Below, piece after piece: positions 44,790-54,914 of a stretch of 64,000 bases of DNA (positions are counted from its first letter, which is position 1; every line of letters starts with the position of its first letter). The stretch comes from Ekhidna sp051379705 (GTDB lineage Bacteria > Bacteroidota > Bacteroidia > Cytophagales > Cyclobacteriaceae). The notes under the pieces are model-generated. The model was not told the DNA's origin. It ran no database searches and saw only the letters and a list, made by a program, of their open reading frames with translations. The DNA lies in NCBI RefSeq assembly GCF_051379705.1, contig NZ_CP179868.1, forward strand, positions 1,116,001-1,180,000, given 5' to 3'. The position numbers were made by a program, and so were the translations under genes.

Positions 44790-45863
44790 CTACTTCGCCA
44801 CTTTTCCTTTTATAGTAACAATTTGTGTGGGTGTAACTGGGTCGTTTGAATAGAGAGTAATCGACTTGTATTGGTTTCCACGCATTTCAGAGGTATCAAA
44901 AAAGACTTTAAGCGTTTGGCTTTTGCCTTTTTTGATGCCTTTATTTTTTAGTTCGTAGGTGATACAACCACAGTTTGATTTCACGCTTCTGAATAGAAGT
45001 TTCTCTTTGCCGGTATTCTTAAGCTCAAATTCAATCTCAAGCTGAGTGCCGGCTGCAACAGATCCAAAATCATGTGACCTATCCGTGATTTCTAGCTTCG
45101 GAGCATTATCCAATTCCTCTGCAGACATTTCCGGAAAATACTCATCAATCACTGCGATGACAGAAATGTTTTCCTTGGAATCAGGCTCCAGTTCAATGTT
45201 ATCACTCACATATCCAAAATCATTCTTCTTGATTGGGTCATACGCAACCTTTAATTCCCCTATCTCACGAGGATTTAAAAAATCCTGCACCAAAGACACC
45301 GAAATATGACCCGGCAAAGTCATTAACGAAGGGTCGAGCGTTACTATCGTGTCAGAGCTATTGTAAATATCGAACGACTTCTCAACCACTTTTTCAGTTG
45401 TAATTTTCCCCATATTCATACCTCGATACTTCAATCGAAAAACACCCAAATTGACAGGGTATTCTTGCTCAGGAGTCTTGGGTCTTGGCTTTACATATCC
45501 AGAGATATACAAAGTTTTATTTGAAGATGCATCTGTAGTGGTAATCCTTAGTGATTTTCTGAACTTTCCAGGACGGTTCCTTGGGTTATATTTCGCCTTC
45601 ACATAACCGGAATCTCCAGGCATAACTTCCTCACTTGTCCAACCTGGAGTTGTGCATCCACAAGAGGCCTTTACACTAGTGATTCGAATCGGCTCTTCTC
45701 CAACATTGACAAAACCAAAAGTAAATTCAGCAGGCCCATTTTCCTCTCTGATTTCTCCAAAGTCATGATCCAATTTTTCAAAATCCAACTTTGATTGCCC
45801 CATAGTTGTTATAAAAACGAAGAGAGTTGAAATTGATAAAAAAAGTCTCACTGTTAATTTCAT
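44790..45863 (-). CDS. DUF1573 domain-containing exported protein
   Basis: A 357-residue protein with a signal peptide (to about residue 22) and two DUF1573 (HYDIN-like, Ig-fold) domains, about 25-115 and 255-350. Each has the DHDFGE / SHDFGSV start and a CGC motif (SCGCTTP and NCGCITY) typical of the family. The frame opens at 45890, but the signal sequence starts at MKLTVRLFL, at 45863. Function unknown. It is divergent to trpS across a 66-bp gap. Confidence 0.88.
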   Translation of the reverse strand: MKLTVRLFLSISTLFVFITTMGQSKLDFEKLDHDFGEIREENGPAEFTFGFVNVGEEPIRITSVKASCGCTTPGWTSEEVMPGDSGYVKAKYNPRNRPGKFRKSLRITTTDASSNKTLYISGYVKPRPKTPEQEYPVNLGVFRLKYRGMNMGKITTEKVVEKSFDIYNSSDTIVTLDPSLMTLPGHISVSLVQDFLNPREIGELKVAYDPIKKNDFGYVSDNIELEPDSKENISVIAVIDEYFPEMSAEELDNAPKLEITDRSHDFGSVAAGTQLEIEFELKNTGKEKLLFRSVKSNCGCITYELKNKGIKKGKSQTLKVFFDTSEMRGNQYKSITLYSNDPVTPTQIVTIKGKVAK

Positions 45864-45904
45864 TTTGGTTCTTTTTAAGACGAAAGACAAAGCTTCAAAT
45901 TATA

Positions 45905-45912
45905 TAGGTTTG
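45905..45912 (+). promoter_or_regulatory. -7 box for trpS
   Basis: TAGGTTTG fits TAnnTTTG and lies 17 bp before the trpS ATG; no good -33 element. Confidence 0.45.
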
Positions 45913-45929
45913 CACAAATTTTTCAATTA

Positions 45930-46901
45930 ATGGCGCGAATACTAACTGGTATCCAGAGTTCTGGCAAACCGCATTTAGGTAATCTATTAGGTGCAATAAT
46001 GCCAGCAATAGAATTATCTAAGGACAAAGAAAACGAATCTTTCTTTTTTATTGCTGATTTACACTCCCTTACCACTATTAAAGATTCAAAATTACGCATA
46101 GAAAACACCAACGCAGTGGCTGCCGCGTGGTTAGCCTGCGGATTTGACACTAATTCAAATACTTTTTACAGGCAGTCTCGTGTTCCTGCATGCTGTGAGC
46201 TCACTTGGTATTTAAATTGCTTCACACCGTTCCCGATGCTGGCCAATGCCCATTCCTTTAAAGATAAGTCAGATCGCCTGTCGGATGTAAACGCCGGGCT
46301 TTTTGACTACCCGGTACTTATGGCATCAGACATCTTACTTTATGATGCAAATTTTGTCCCTGTAGGAAAAGATCAAAAACAGCATCTGGAAATGACCAGA
46401 GATATGGCGACCTCTTTTAATCATCAGTTTGGAGAAGTGTTTACGATTCCGGAAGCATTGATTGATGATCAGGTAATGACAATTCCCGGTACAGACGGCC
46501 AGAAAATGAGTAAAAGTTATGGCAACATCATAGATGTTTTCTTACCTGAGAAGAAATTAAGGAAGAATGTTATGCAAATCGTAACTGACAGCACACCACT
46601 TGAAGAGCCTAAAAATCCAGACACCTGTCATGTGTTTTCTATCTATAAACTCTTGGCAACCCAAGATCAGACTGCTGATATGAGGAAAAAATACCTAGGT
46701 GGCAATTATGGATATGGTCATGCAAAACAGGAGCTCTTCGAACTGTTGCTGGAGAAATTTAGTGCCGAAAGAGAAAAGTATGCTTATTACATGGATAATC
46801 TAGACGAGTTGGAAACTCAACTTCGAAAGGGGGAAGAGAAAGCTGCTGTTGTTGCTGAAGAAGTTCTGAATAGAGTGAAAACAAAACTAGGATTTGCATA
46901 G
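45930..46901 (+). CDS. trpS: Tryptophan--tRNA ligase
   Basis: A 323-residue class I aminoacyl-tRNA synthetase. The HIGH-type motif is HLGN (15-18) in GIQSSGKPHLGNLLGA and the KMSKS loop is at 192-196 in GQKMSKSYGN. It charges tRNA-Trp in the cytoplasm. The next gene starts 2 bp after its stop. No leader peptide or T-box-like structure is visible in the 66-bp upstream gap. Confidence 0.96.
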   Translation: MARILTGIQSSGKPHLGNLLGAIMPAIELSKDKENESFFFIADLHSLTTIKDSKLRIENTNAVAAAWLACGFDTNSNTFYRQSRVPACCELTWYLNCFTPFPMLANAHSFKDKSDRLSDVNAGLFDYPVLMASDILLYDANFVPVGKDQKQHLEMTRDMATSFNHQFGEVFTIPEALIDDQVMTIPGTDGQKMSKSYGNIIDVFLPEKKLRKNVMQIVTDSTPLEEPKNPDTCHVFSIYKLLATQDQTADMRKKYLGGNYGYGHAKQELFELLLEKFSAEREKYAYYMDNLDELETQLRKGEEKAAVVAEEVLNRVKTKLGFA

Positions 46902-46903
46902 CA

Positions 46904-48610
46904 ATGGAAGCAAAAAACAAAGCACTTCAATGGCTTGAGGCCGCCAATATGGATGAAAATTCCAAAGCGGAAATCAATCGATTGATAGATAATCCTGATG
47001 ATCTTGCTGAATCGTTTCAAGTAGACCTGGAGTTTGGAACGGGTGGTTTGAGAGGGATCATGGGAATCGGTACGAATCGAATGAACAAGTACACTGTAGG
47101 TATGGCTACACAAGGGTTTTCAAATTATCTCAAACATCAATTTAGTGGAGATATTAAAGTAGCAATAGCACATGATAGCAGAAATAATAGTCGGTTCTTT
47201 GCTGAAACCACGGCAAATGTATTCTCAGCAAATGGAATCACTGTCTTGTTATTTGAAGACCTAAGGCCAACTCCACAATTATCATTTGCGATTCGTCACT
47301 TGGGTTGTCAAGGAGGTGTTGTGCTTACTGCTTCTCATAATCCAAAAGAGTACAATGGCTACAAAGCCTACTGGTCAGATGGAGGACAACTAGTGCCACC
47401 TCATGACAAGAACGTTATTGATGAGGTTAAAAAGATTAAATCCATCGATGACATCAATTTTAAAGCAAACGTTGGTTTGATTCAATCACTAGGTCATGAA
47501 ATGGATGAGGCATATCTAGACATGATTGCTGATTTATCTCTTGCACCGGATGTCGTTAAGTCATTTTGCGATCTAAAAATTGTATTCTCCTCTATCCATG
47601 GGACCGGAATAACTATGGTTCCAAGAGCTTTAGGAAAAATTGGTTTCAACAACGTTCATATTGTAAAGGAACAGGAAACGCCAGACGGTGATTTTCCAAC
47701 AGTAGTTTATCCCAACCCGGAAGAAAAAGAAGCCATGTCTATGGCCTTGAAAGCAGCCGAAACCATAGATGCTGATATTGTGATGGCAACAGATCCTGAT
47801 GCTGATCGAGTAGGTATCGCAGTGAAAAACACCAAAGGAGAGTTTCAACTTCTCAACGGAAATCAGACTGGAGCAATGCTCGTCTATTATCTTCTCAAAA
47901 AATGGGACGAGAAGGGTCTCAAAGGAAACGAATACATAGGGAAGACAATAGTTACCACGGAACTAATAAGAGATATCGCTAAAAGTTTTGATACAAATTG
48001 CTATGATACTTTGACTGGCTTCAAGTGGATCGCTGCGATGATTCGAGAGAAAGAAGGAAAAGAAATTTTTATAGGAGGTGGCGAAGAAAGCTACGGCTAC
48101 ATGATCGGTGAACGTGTAAGAGATAAAGATGCAGTTGCTAGTAGCGTCATGATCGCTGAGATGGCGGCCTGGGCCAAGAGTCAAAATCTTACAGTATTCC
48201 AACTTTTAGTTCAGATATATAAGGAGTACGGATTTTATTATGAAGAATTAAAATCCATTACAAAAAAGGGACTCAAAGGAGCTGATGAAATCAAGGAAAT
48301 GATGAACAACTTTCGAGAACATCCGCCTTCTCACCTGGCAAACTCTAAAGTGAATGAAGTGATTGACTATCAGGAAGGATTCAAAATAAAAGGCGAAGGA
48401 AAAAAAGAAGCTCTCAGCTTTCCAAAATCGAATGTACTTCAATACCTTACTGAGGATGGAACAAAAGTAAGTATCCGACCATCAGGAACAGAGCCGAAAA
48501 TTAAATTTTACTTTTCGGTTATGAGCAAATTGGAAAATGGAGACTATTTTGGTACTGAGGATAAATTGAAAGAAAAAATCCATAACTTATTGAATGACTT
48601 GAATTTGTGA
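46904..48610 (+). CDS. Phospho-sugar mutase (phosphoglucomutase/phosphomannomutase)
   Basis: A 568-residue alpha-D-phosphohexomutase. The catalytic phosphoserine is Ser144 in TASHNPKEYNGYK, the metal loop is DPDADR (about 296-301), the sugar-binding loop is GGEESYGY and the phosphate-binding loop is RPSGTEPKIK. The length and the YNGYKAYWSDGGQ region fit the PgcA-type phosphoglucomutase group. It interconverts hexose-1- and hexose-6-phosphates and works close to the pgi product 2 kb downstream. It starts 2 bp after trpS. Confidence 0.93.
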   Translation: MEAKNKALQWLEAANMDENSKAEINRLIDNPDDLAESFQVDLEFGTGGLRGIMGIGTNRMNKYTVGMATQGFSNYLKHQFSGDIKVAIAHDSRNNSRFFAETTANVFSANGITVLLFEDLRPTPQLSFAIRHLGCQGGVVLTASHNPKEYNGYKAYWSDGGQLVPPHDKNVIDEVKKIKSIDDINFKANVGLIQSLGHEMDEAYLDMIADLSLAPDVVKSFCDLKIVFSSIHGTGITMVPRALGKIGFNNVHIVKEQETPDGDFPTVVYPNPEEKEAMSMALKAAETIDADIVMATDPDADRVGIAVKNTKGEFQLLNGNQTGAMLVYYLLKKWDEKGLKGNEYIGKTIVTTELIRDIAKSFDTNCYDTLTGFKWIAAMIREKEGKEIFIGGGEESYGYMIGERVRDKDAVASSVMIAEMAAWAKSQNLTVFQLLVQIYKEYGFYYEELKSITKKGLKGADEIKEMMNNFREHPPSHLANSKVNEVIDYQEGFKIKGEGKKEALSFPKSNVLQYLTEDGTKVSIRPSGTEPKIKFYFSVMSKLENGDYFGTEDKLKEKIHNLLNDLNL

Positions 48611-48724
48611 TCAAAAGGCAAATTATTGGATTAAATAAACCAAAAGTGTTAATTTGCGAAGATTAGAAGGATGAATTAAAATAGTCGTTCGAAGTGTGAG
48701 TCACCAATCTAACCTAAAACTGAA

Positions 48725-49732
48725 TTGAGTAACGTATTACTAAATTTTTTGCTTGTAATCGTAGGTTTTGTTCTCCTAATTAAAGGAGCAGATTACCTAG
48801 TAAACGGAGCCTCATCTTTAGCCAAGCGTTTTAATGTTTCTGACATAGCAATCGGATTGACCGTTGTGGCCATGGGAACTTCAGCTCCTGAGCTTGTGGT
48901 AAACATCATTTCAGGTTCCGTTCAAGACGGAGGAAGCGGTGCTAATGAAGTAGTGTTCGGTAACATCATTGGATCGAACATCTTCAACATTTTTCTCATT
49001 TTAGGTATCGCCAGCATCATCTACCCACTGACAGTAGAAAGGAATGCACTTTGGAAAGAGGTGCCCTACTCGTTATTAGCTACATTCATTTTCTTTATCC
49101 TGGTTAATGACGCATTGTTTTTTGATTCAGAGGTCAACATGCTTGATGTCACAGACGGGATAATTTTACTTGTAATGTTTGTACTGTTCTTGGTTTATAT
49201 TTTTATGAACTTGAGCAGAAATCCCGAAGCAGAAGTAGAAGATATTGAACTTTATGGCAGTCTTAAAACAACTATCATGATCGTTTTAGGAATTGTAGGA
49301 TTAGTCTTTGGAGGGAATTTGATTGTAGAGAATGCCGTTACAATTGCAAAATTTTATCATGTGAGTGACAAAATGATTGGATTAACCATCCTTGCAGCCG
49401 GCACATCACTTCCCGAATTAGCCACATCGGCTGTAGCTGCGTTTCACAAAAAATCCGATTTGGCTGTAGGGAATATTGTTGGGTCAAATATTTTTAACCT
49501 GCTACTTGTTTTAGGTGCCACGTCAATCGTTCACGCTCCATTGGTATTCACTCCTACTCTCAATACAGATTTATATGTTGTGATGCTAGGTACATTAATG
49601 CTATTCATCTTCATGTTTACCCTTGATAAGTACAAACTGGACAGAGCTGAAGGAGTGGTTTATCTGTTAGGCTTTCTTATTTACTCTTATTATCTGTTTG
49701 TAAGAGAAGATATCCTTCCTGGACTTTTCTAA
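48725..49732 (+). CDS. Calcium/sodium antiporter (YrbG/CaCA family)
   Basis: A 335-residue integral membrane protein with about ten transmembrane helices in two homologous halves. The alpha repeats are visible as GTSAPELVVN (first half) and GTSLPELATS (second half), each preceded by VSD-IGLT, the core of the ion-binding site. It exchanges cations across the inner membrane. It uses a TTG start (48725); no ATG is available nearby. It lies 12 bp before pgi. Confidence 0.92.
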   Translation: MSNVLLNFLLVIVGFVLLIKGADYLVNGASSLAKRFNVSDIAIGLTVVAMGTSAPELVVNIISGSVQDGGSGANEVVFGNIIGSNIFNIFLILGIASIIYPLTVERNALWKEVPYSLLATFIFFILVNDALFFDSEVNMLDVTDGIILLVMFVLFLVYIFMNLSRNPEAEVEDIELYGSLKTTIMIVLGIVGLVFGGNLIVENAVTIAKFYHVSDKMIGLTILAAGTSLPELATSAVAAFHKKSDLAVGNIVGSNIFNLLLVLGATSIVHAPLVFTPTLNTDLYVVMLGTLMLFIFMFTLDKYKLDRAEGVVYLLGFLIYSYYLFVREDILPGLF

Positions 49733-49744
49733 ATTACTTTAATC

Positions 49745-51334
49745 ATGCTTCCAAAAATTGACCCAACGACCACTAAGTCATGGGCAAAGCTCAGTGAATT
49801 AGCTGAAGAAGAATATCGTATTCAAAACCTTCTTAGCGATCCCTCTAGAATTGGCAAATTTACTTTCGACTTAGAAGATTTTTATTTTGATTTTTCAAAG
49901 AACGAAATATCGGATGACGTAATATCCACACTGATAGCCCTTGCTAAAGAGTGCAAGCTGAGTGAAGGGATTAACGAGATGTTCAATGGAGCTCGGATTA
50001 ACGAAACAGAAAACCGAGCAGTTCAACATGCACTTCTAAGAGCCCGTGGTGACAAGCATGTGGAGAAGGAGCTCAATAAAATCAAAAAATTTACAACACA
50101 TCTCCATGATGGAACTATAAAAGGGCATAAGGACAATCCAATTACCGATGTGGTTAATATTGGAATTGGTGGTTCAGACCTTGGCCCAAAGATGATTACA
50201 TACGCTTTGCGTCCCTTTTGGAAAGAGGTCACGCCTCATTTCATCTCAAATGTTGATGCTGCGCAAATGAAAGAGACGCTGGAGAGTCTTAATCCGGCTA
50301 CTACACTTTTTATCATTGCTTCTAAAACCTTCACCACACAGGAGACATTAACCAATGCCCTATCCGCTAAAGATTGGTTCTTAAAGAGTGGTGGAAGTCA
50401 ACAGGATGTTAGCAAACATTTTGTAGCAGTAAGCACTAATGAAAAGGCCGTAAATGATTTTGGTATCTCCAGTAAAAATTTGTTTGAGTTTTGGGATTGG
50501 GTTGGGGGACGATTTTCACTTTGGTCTGCAATAGGATTAAGTATTGCTTGTACTGTAGGTTATGATCATTTTGAATCTTTGCTATCAGGTGCAAAAAAGA
50601 TGGATGACCACTTCCGAACTGCAGAATTTGACAATAACCTTCCAATAATCTCCGCGCTAATCGGTATTTGGTATAATAATTTTAAGAACTACGACTCAAT
50701 GGCAATATTACCTTACGATCACAGACTAAGGTATCTCCCATCCTATCTACAACAAGTAGATATGGAAAGCAATGGAAAATATATTGACAGATCAGGAAAC
50801 GAGGTAAATCATCAAACAGGACCAATTATTTGGGGTGAGCCAGGAACGAACGGTCAGCATGCCTTCTACCAATTAATTCATCAGGGAACAAAGGTTATTC
50901 CATGTGAATTTATTGGTATTGTAAATCCAGCACATAAGCACTTTGATCATCATGAAAAGCTATTGGCAAATTTCTTTGCTCAATCAGAAGCTCTTCTGAT
51001 GGGTAAAACAAAAGCGCAAGTAGAACAAGAAATTGGTGCTGATGCTAACGATATCTTGAAGCACTCTAAAGTCTTTAAAGGGAATAGGCCCTCTACAAGC
51101 ATTCTAATTAAAGAACTAACCCCATACAACTTAGGAAAGTTGGTTGCTTACTACGAGCATAGAGTCTTTACCCAAGGTTTAATTTGGAATATTTTCAGCT
51201 TTGATCAGTGGGGAGTTGAACTGGGAAAACAATTGTCAAAACCAATCCTTAGTGAGATTAAAGAAAAGAAAGAAGGTTCACATGATGCGTCTACTAGTTC
51301 ATTAATGAAACGCTACTTAGACATGCGTAAATGA
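49745..51334 (+). CDS. pgi: Glucose-6-phosphate isomerase
   Basis: A 529-residue SIS-domain isomerase. VNIGIGGSDLGP marks the phosphosugar site; DWVGGRFSLWSAIGLS and GNRPSTSILIKELTPYNLG correspond to the conserved family signatures. It interconverts glucose-6-phosphate and fructose-6-phosphate. The last 22 bp overlap the convergent methyltransferase gene. Confidence 0.96.
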   Translation: MLPKIDPTTTKSWAKLSELAEEEYRIQNLLSDPSRIGKFTFDLEDFYFDFSKNEISDDVISTLIALAKECKLSEGINEMFNGARINETENRAVQHALLRARGDKHVEKELNKIKKFTTHLHDGTIKGHKDNPITDVVNIGIGGSDLGPKMITYALRPFWKEVTPHFISNVDAAQMKETLESLNPATTLFIIASKTFTTQETLTNALSAKDWFLKSGGSQQDVSKHFVAVSTNEKAVNDFGISSKNLFEFWDWVGGRFSLWSAIGLSIACTVGYDHFESLLSGAKKMDDHFRTAEFDNNLPIISALIGIWYNNFKNYDSMAILPYDHRLRYLPSYLQQVDMESNGKYIDRSGNEVNHQTGPIIWGEPGTNGQHAFYQLIHQGTKVIPCEFIGIVNPAHKHFDHHEKLLANFFAQSEALLMGKTKAQVEQEIGADANDILKHSKVFKGNRPSTSILIKELTPYNLGKLVAYYEHRVFTQGLIWNIFSFDQWGVELGKQLSKPILSEIKEKKEGSHDASTSSLMKRYLDMRK

Positions 51335-52047
51335 GAAGCAATTATTCCTGTTGCAATACCAACATTAAGTGATTCCGCCTTTCCGTACTTTGGAATTGTG
51401 ACAAACTCTGAAACCTGATTCTTGGCACTCTCACTGATGCCATGAGACTCACTCCCCATAATCATCACTGATGGTGCCTTGAAATCAACGTCATTGATAT
51501 TCTTTCCATGCATGTCAGCTGCATGAACCTCAAGAGTATTAAGCTTAAAAAAATCATTCAATTCAACAGTTACGACTTTGACTCTGGTGAATGAACCCAT
51601 GGTGCTATTGATAACTTTGGGATGATAGAACTCTGCACAGTCTGACGACAAAACCACCTGACCAAATCCAAACCAGTCCAATGTTCGTATAATTGTCCCA
51701 ACATTCCCCGGATCACCTACTCCATCCAATACGAAGATGTGTTGATCAAATTTGATATCATCCAATGCCCAGCTTTCCATCCTAGCTATCGCAATACAAT
51801 CCTCATTGGTTTTGAAAGTTCCGAGCTGCGACAGAATATCAGCTGTGACAATTTCATTTCGATGCTTACCCGATTTCAAATTCGAAGCAAAATAATGCTC
51901 GGTTCCAGCGACTATTTCTACTTTGAAGTCTGATTTTAGTAACTCTTGCACATTTTTTGCACCTTCTACTAAAAAGCACTTCTCACGCATGCGGTACTTC
52001 TTAACTTTGAGCGATTTTATATATTTCTGGTCTTTCCGAGAGAGCAT
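51313..52047 (-). CDS. TrmH-family (SpoU) RNA 2'-O-methyltransferase
   Basis: A 244-residue SPOUT methyltransferase. The N-terminal substrate-binding part (KVKKYRMREKCFLVEGAKNV) is followed by the SPOUT domain with motif 1 (GDPGNVGTIIRT), motif 2 (IMGSESHGIS) and motif 3 (IPKYGKAESLNVGIATGI), which make the knotted SAM site. The target RNA is not evident. Its start codon is only 5 bp from the divergent TamL-like gene, and its end overlaps pgi by 22 bp. Confidence 0.92.
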   Translation of the reverse strand: MLSRKDQKYIKSLKVKKYRMREKCFLVEGAKNVQELLKSDFKVEIVAGTEHYFASNLKSGKHRNEIVTADILSQLGTFKTNEDCIAIARMESWALDDIKFDQHIFVLDGVGDPGNVGTIIRTLDWFGFGQVVLSSDCAEFYHPKVINSTMGSFTRVKVVTVELNDFFKLNTLEVHAADMHGKNINDVDFKAPSVMIMGSESHGISESAKNQVSEFVTIPKYGKAESLNVGIATGIIASHLRMSK

Positions 52048-52052
52048 CTGAT

Positions 52053-54914
52053 TTGAAGCAATTATTTAAATTAAGCCAAATATCACTATTCGCAGGCATA
52101 ATCCTTACCTCCTGTCTGGGTTCTAAGTTTTTGGTTGAAGATCAGCGGCTTTTAGCAAGCCAGAAGGTCAATGGGCTTTCAGGATCATTACAGGATAATG
52201 CAAGGGGGCTATACGAAAGTCAAGCCAATACACGAGTCCCTTTTGGATATCCCTTTACACACTTAAATCACTTTTATGAATTAGGTGAAGAAGGGATTGG
52301 TTATAAGCGAGATATTGCTCGTCTTGAGTTACGCAAAAAACATCTTATATCTAAGTATACGCAAAAGATTGAAAATTCAAATGCAAAATTGTCCTTGCAA
52401 AATCGTCTACAACGAAAACTAGAACGACGTAAAGCAAAAATTCAAAGAGTACATGACAGGCTTGACAGAAAGGTTGTAAAAAGGAAAGCACGGTTAGAAA
52501 AATTTGAAATCAGATACAATGGCCGTATCGCAAATACCTCAAATACTAAGAAATTAAAAAACATAAAGAGCAAACTAAACTGGAAGAGGTTTAGAAAAGA
52601 ACAAAAAATCGATAAGCTCGAAAATGACGAATGGATAGGTTTATGGTATTTTGATGTCAATATAGCTCGAGCTAAAAGAGATTCTTTATCTGCCAAATAC
52701 GATCGTAAAATAGCCAACGCAGAAACCGAGAAAAAAAGGCAAAAATTTAGAAACAAGCGAGCTAAAAAGTACGACAATAAAAACCGAAAGGTCAAACAAG
52801 GAAATCAGCTAATGCGCTGGGGAGAGCCCTTGGCAATCTATAATCATTCCTCCTCAAGACTTACTGCTCAAAAAATAACTCAGTACCTAGCTTCTGAAGG
52901 TTACTTTGATGCAACCGTACAAATCGACACCGCTCATTTTGATAGCTTAAATTCAACTGGGAAATTTGCTCGAGGAGCTCGAGATTGGGTCACTGGATGG
53001 TTCGGAAATAGTTATCGTGATATTGACCTCAATTACAATGTAAAGCTTAATACACGCTATGTAATTGACTCTATTCAGTATGACATTGCCGACACAGTAC
53101 TAAGAGCCCTAATCTTCGAAAACATTGAAGAATCTCCCCTCAAAAAAGGGTATTACAAGCAAGAAATATTAAGTAAAGAGCGGGATTTTATACACACTCT
53201 GGCATTGAATAATGGCTATTATGAGTTTTCTAAACAGTACATCGAATTCAATATCGACTCAGTTCAGCTAGGTAGAGATACTGTAATCGTAAGAGAAGTA
53301 ATTAAGAATCCTGTAGGCAAAAATGAGCATAAGATATTCTACCTGGATTCTATAGTTTTTATTACAGATGCAAGTGTAAATGAAACCTTCAACAGAACGG
53401 AGGAAAAATATCGTGATATAACTTTTAAGTTCGGCCGAAATAGGTATTCAAAGAAGGTGTTGGAGTGGCGTGTGCCACTAGAACAGGATGATCCGTACAG
53501 TAGGGATCTGACTCTGGAAACCCAAAGACAGCTATCCTATCTGGACAACTTCAAATTCATCAACATAAATTACGATACCACCGGAAACTACTTTGTAGCT
53601 AATATTTTCACATCACCTTTCGATAAGTATCAAACATCCAGTGAGTTTGGCCTTTCTCGAACCCAAGGTAGGCCGGGACCATTTGTAAACATTAATTTAA
53701 AAAATCGAAACACCTTCCGAACGCTTGAAATATTGAGTTTAGATGCAAATGCTAAACTAGAAGACCTTCAATCAGTGCGTGAAGAAACCGGCTTTGATGG
53801 TAACTACACCTCGCGTCAGTTTGGAGCCGAGGCTGCTATTACTTTCCCTCAATTCTTATTCCCGTTGGGATCTTATTATAAAAACAAGATTGGACGATTC
53901 AATCCCAAAACCCGTGTCTCCTTTGGTTTTTCTTTTGAAGACCGTGTGAATGAATATAGAAGGTTGACCTATCGAGGAACTTGGGCGTATAGCTGGCAAG
54001 TGAGAGATCAGGTCAAGTATACACTGACTCCATTACAACTTAGCTTGATTGATGCAACGAAAACACAGGAATTCCAAGCTTTCCTGGATACTGAAATAGC
54101 TGCCACTAATCCATATGCACTCGCATTTAATTCAGCCATTGTCAGTAGCACCGCATTTCGCCTAGATCTCAATCTCGGTGATTACACCAATGGCCAGGAT
54201 GGTGGGTACGTACAGTTCAATGCAGAGGTTGGAGGTAATCTCAATAGCGTTCTTGGTACTTCTCTTTTTGGTGATAGCCTCGAAACCTATCAATTCGCCA
54301 AATCGCAAATTGATTTGAGAAAGATTGAGCGCTTAACCCGAAATACAAACCTGGCTTTTCGATTAAATGTAGGTCTGGCATATCCATATGGGGATAATCA
54401 ATCATTACCTTACGAAAAATACTTTTTTGCCGGAGGAAGTAGCAGTATCAGAGCTTGGAGACCCAGACGTCTAGGCCCGGGAGCATTTGGTATTTTTGAA
54501 AAAGATGATGCTGATAACCCAACAGAATTCATTGACTATAGTAATGAACAACGAGGTGAATTATTGATTGAATCGAGCGTGGAGCTAAGGCAAGATTTAG
54601 TTGGGTTTTTGGAGGGTGCTATTTTTGTGGATGCGGGGAATATTTGGACAGTTAGAAACTCGTTGGTTGAAGCCGATAGAGATGCAGAAGGTGACGATGG
54701 AGTATTCAGATTCAATGAATTTATGAATGAAATGGCAGTTGGTACAGGAATAGGCCTAAGATTTGACTTACAATTCCTAGTCTTCAGATTAGACCTTGGG
54801 ATGAAGCTGTTTGATCCCGCTCAGAAAAAAGGAGAACGATTTGTAGGCGATGAAATATTCTCCAATTTCAGTAGAAATTCAGAAATAAATATTGGTATCG
54901 GATATCCATTTTAA
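52053..54914 (+). CDS. TamL-like BamA/TamA family outer-membrane lipoprotein
   Basis: A 953-residue Omp85-family protein with a lipobox TSC (Cys21), which is the hallmark of the Bacteroidota TamL type. Residues about 88-250 form an unusual, very Lys/Arg-rich, probably coiled-coil stretch. POTRA-like segments (about 260-520) and a C-terminal barrel (about 560-953, with the conserved GGSSSIRAWRPRRLGPG region) follow. It would help insert or export proteins across the outer membrane. It starts at TTG, and the partner TamB is not in the window. Its stop overlaps the hemF ATG (TAATG). Confidence 0.85.
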   Translation: MKQLFKLSQISLFAGIILTSCLGSKFLVEDQRLLASQKVNGLSGSLQDNARGLYESQANTRVPFGYPFTHLNHFYELGEEGIGYKRDIARLELRKKHLISKYTQKIENSNAKLSLQNRLQRKLERRKAKIQRVHDRLDRKVVKRKARLEKFEIRYNGRIANTSNTKKLKNIKSKLNWKRFRKEQKIDKLENDEWIGLWYFDVNIARAKRDSLSAKYDRKIANAETEKKRQKFRNKRAKKYDNKNRKVKQGNQLMRWGEPLAIYNHSSSRLTAQKITQYLASEGYFDATVQIDTAHFDSLNSTGKFARGARDWVTGWFGNSYRDIDLNYNVKLNTRYVIDSIQYDIADTVLRALIFENIEESPLKKGYYKQEILSKERDFIHTLALNNGYYEFSKQYIEFNIDSVQLGRDTVIVREVIKNPVGKNEHKIFYLDSIVFITDASVNETFNRTEEKYRDITFKFGRNRYSKKVLEWRVPLEQDDPYSRDLTLETQRQLSYLDNFKFININYDTTGNYFVANIFTSPFDKYQTSSEFGLSRTQGRPGPFVNINLKNRNTFRTLEILSLDANAKLEDLQSVREETGFDGNYTSRQFGAEAAITFPQFLFPLGSYYKNKIGRFNPKTRVSFGFSFEDRVNEYRRLTYRGTWAYSWQVRDQVKYTLTPLQLSLIDATKTQEFQAFLDTEIAATNPYALAFNSAIVSSTAFRLDLNLGDYTNGQDGGYVQFNAEVGGNLNSVLGTSLFGDSLETYQFAKSQIDLRKIERLTRNTNLAFRLNVGLAYPYGDNQSLPYEKYFFAGGSSSIRAWRPRRLGPGAFGIFEKDDADNPTEFIDYSNEQRGELLIESSVELRQDLVGFLEGAIFVDAGNIWTVRNSLVEADRDAEGDDGVFRFNEFMNEMAVGTGIGLRFDLQFLVFRLDLGMKLFDPAQKKGERFVGDEIFSNFSRNSEINIGIGYPF

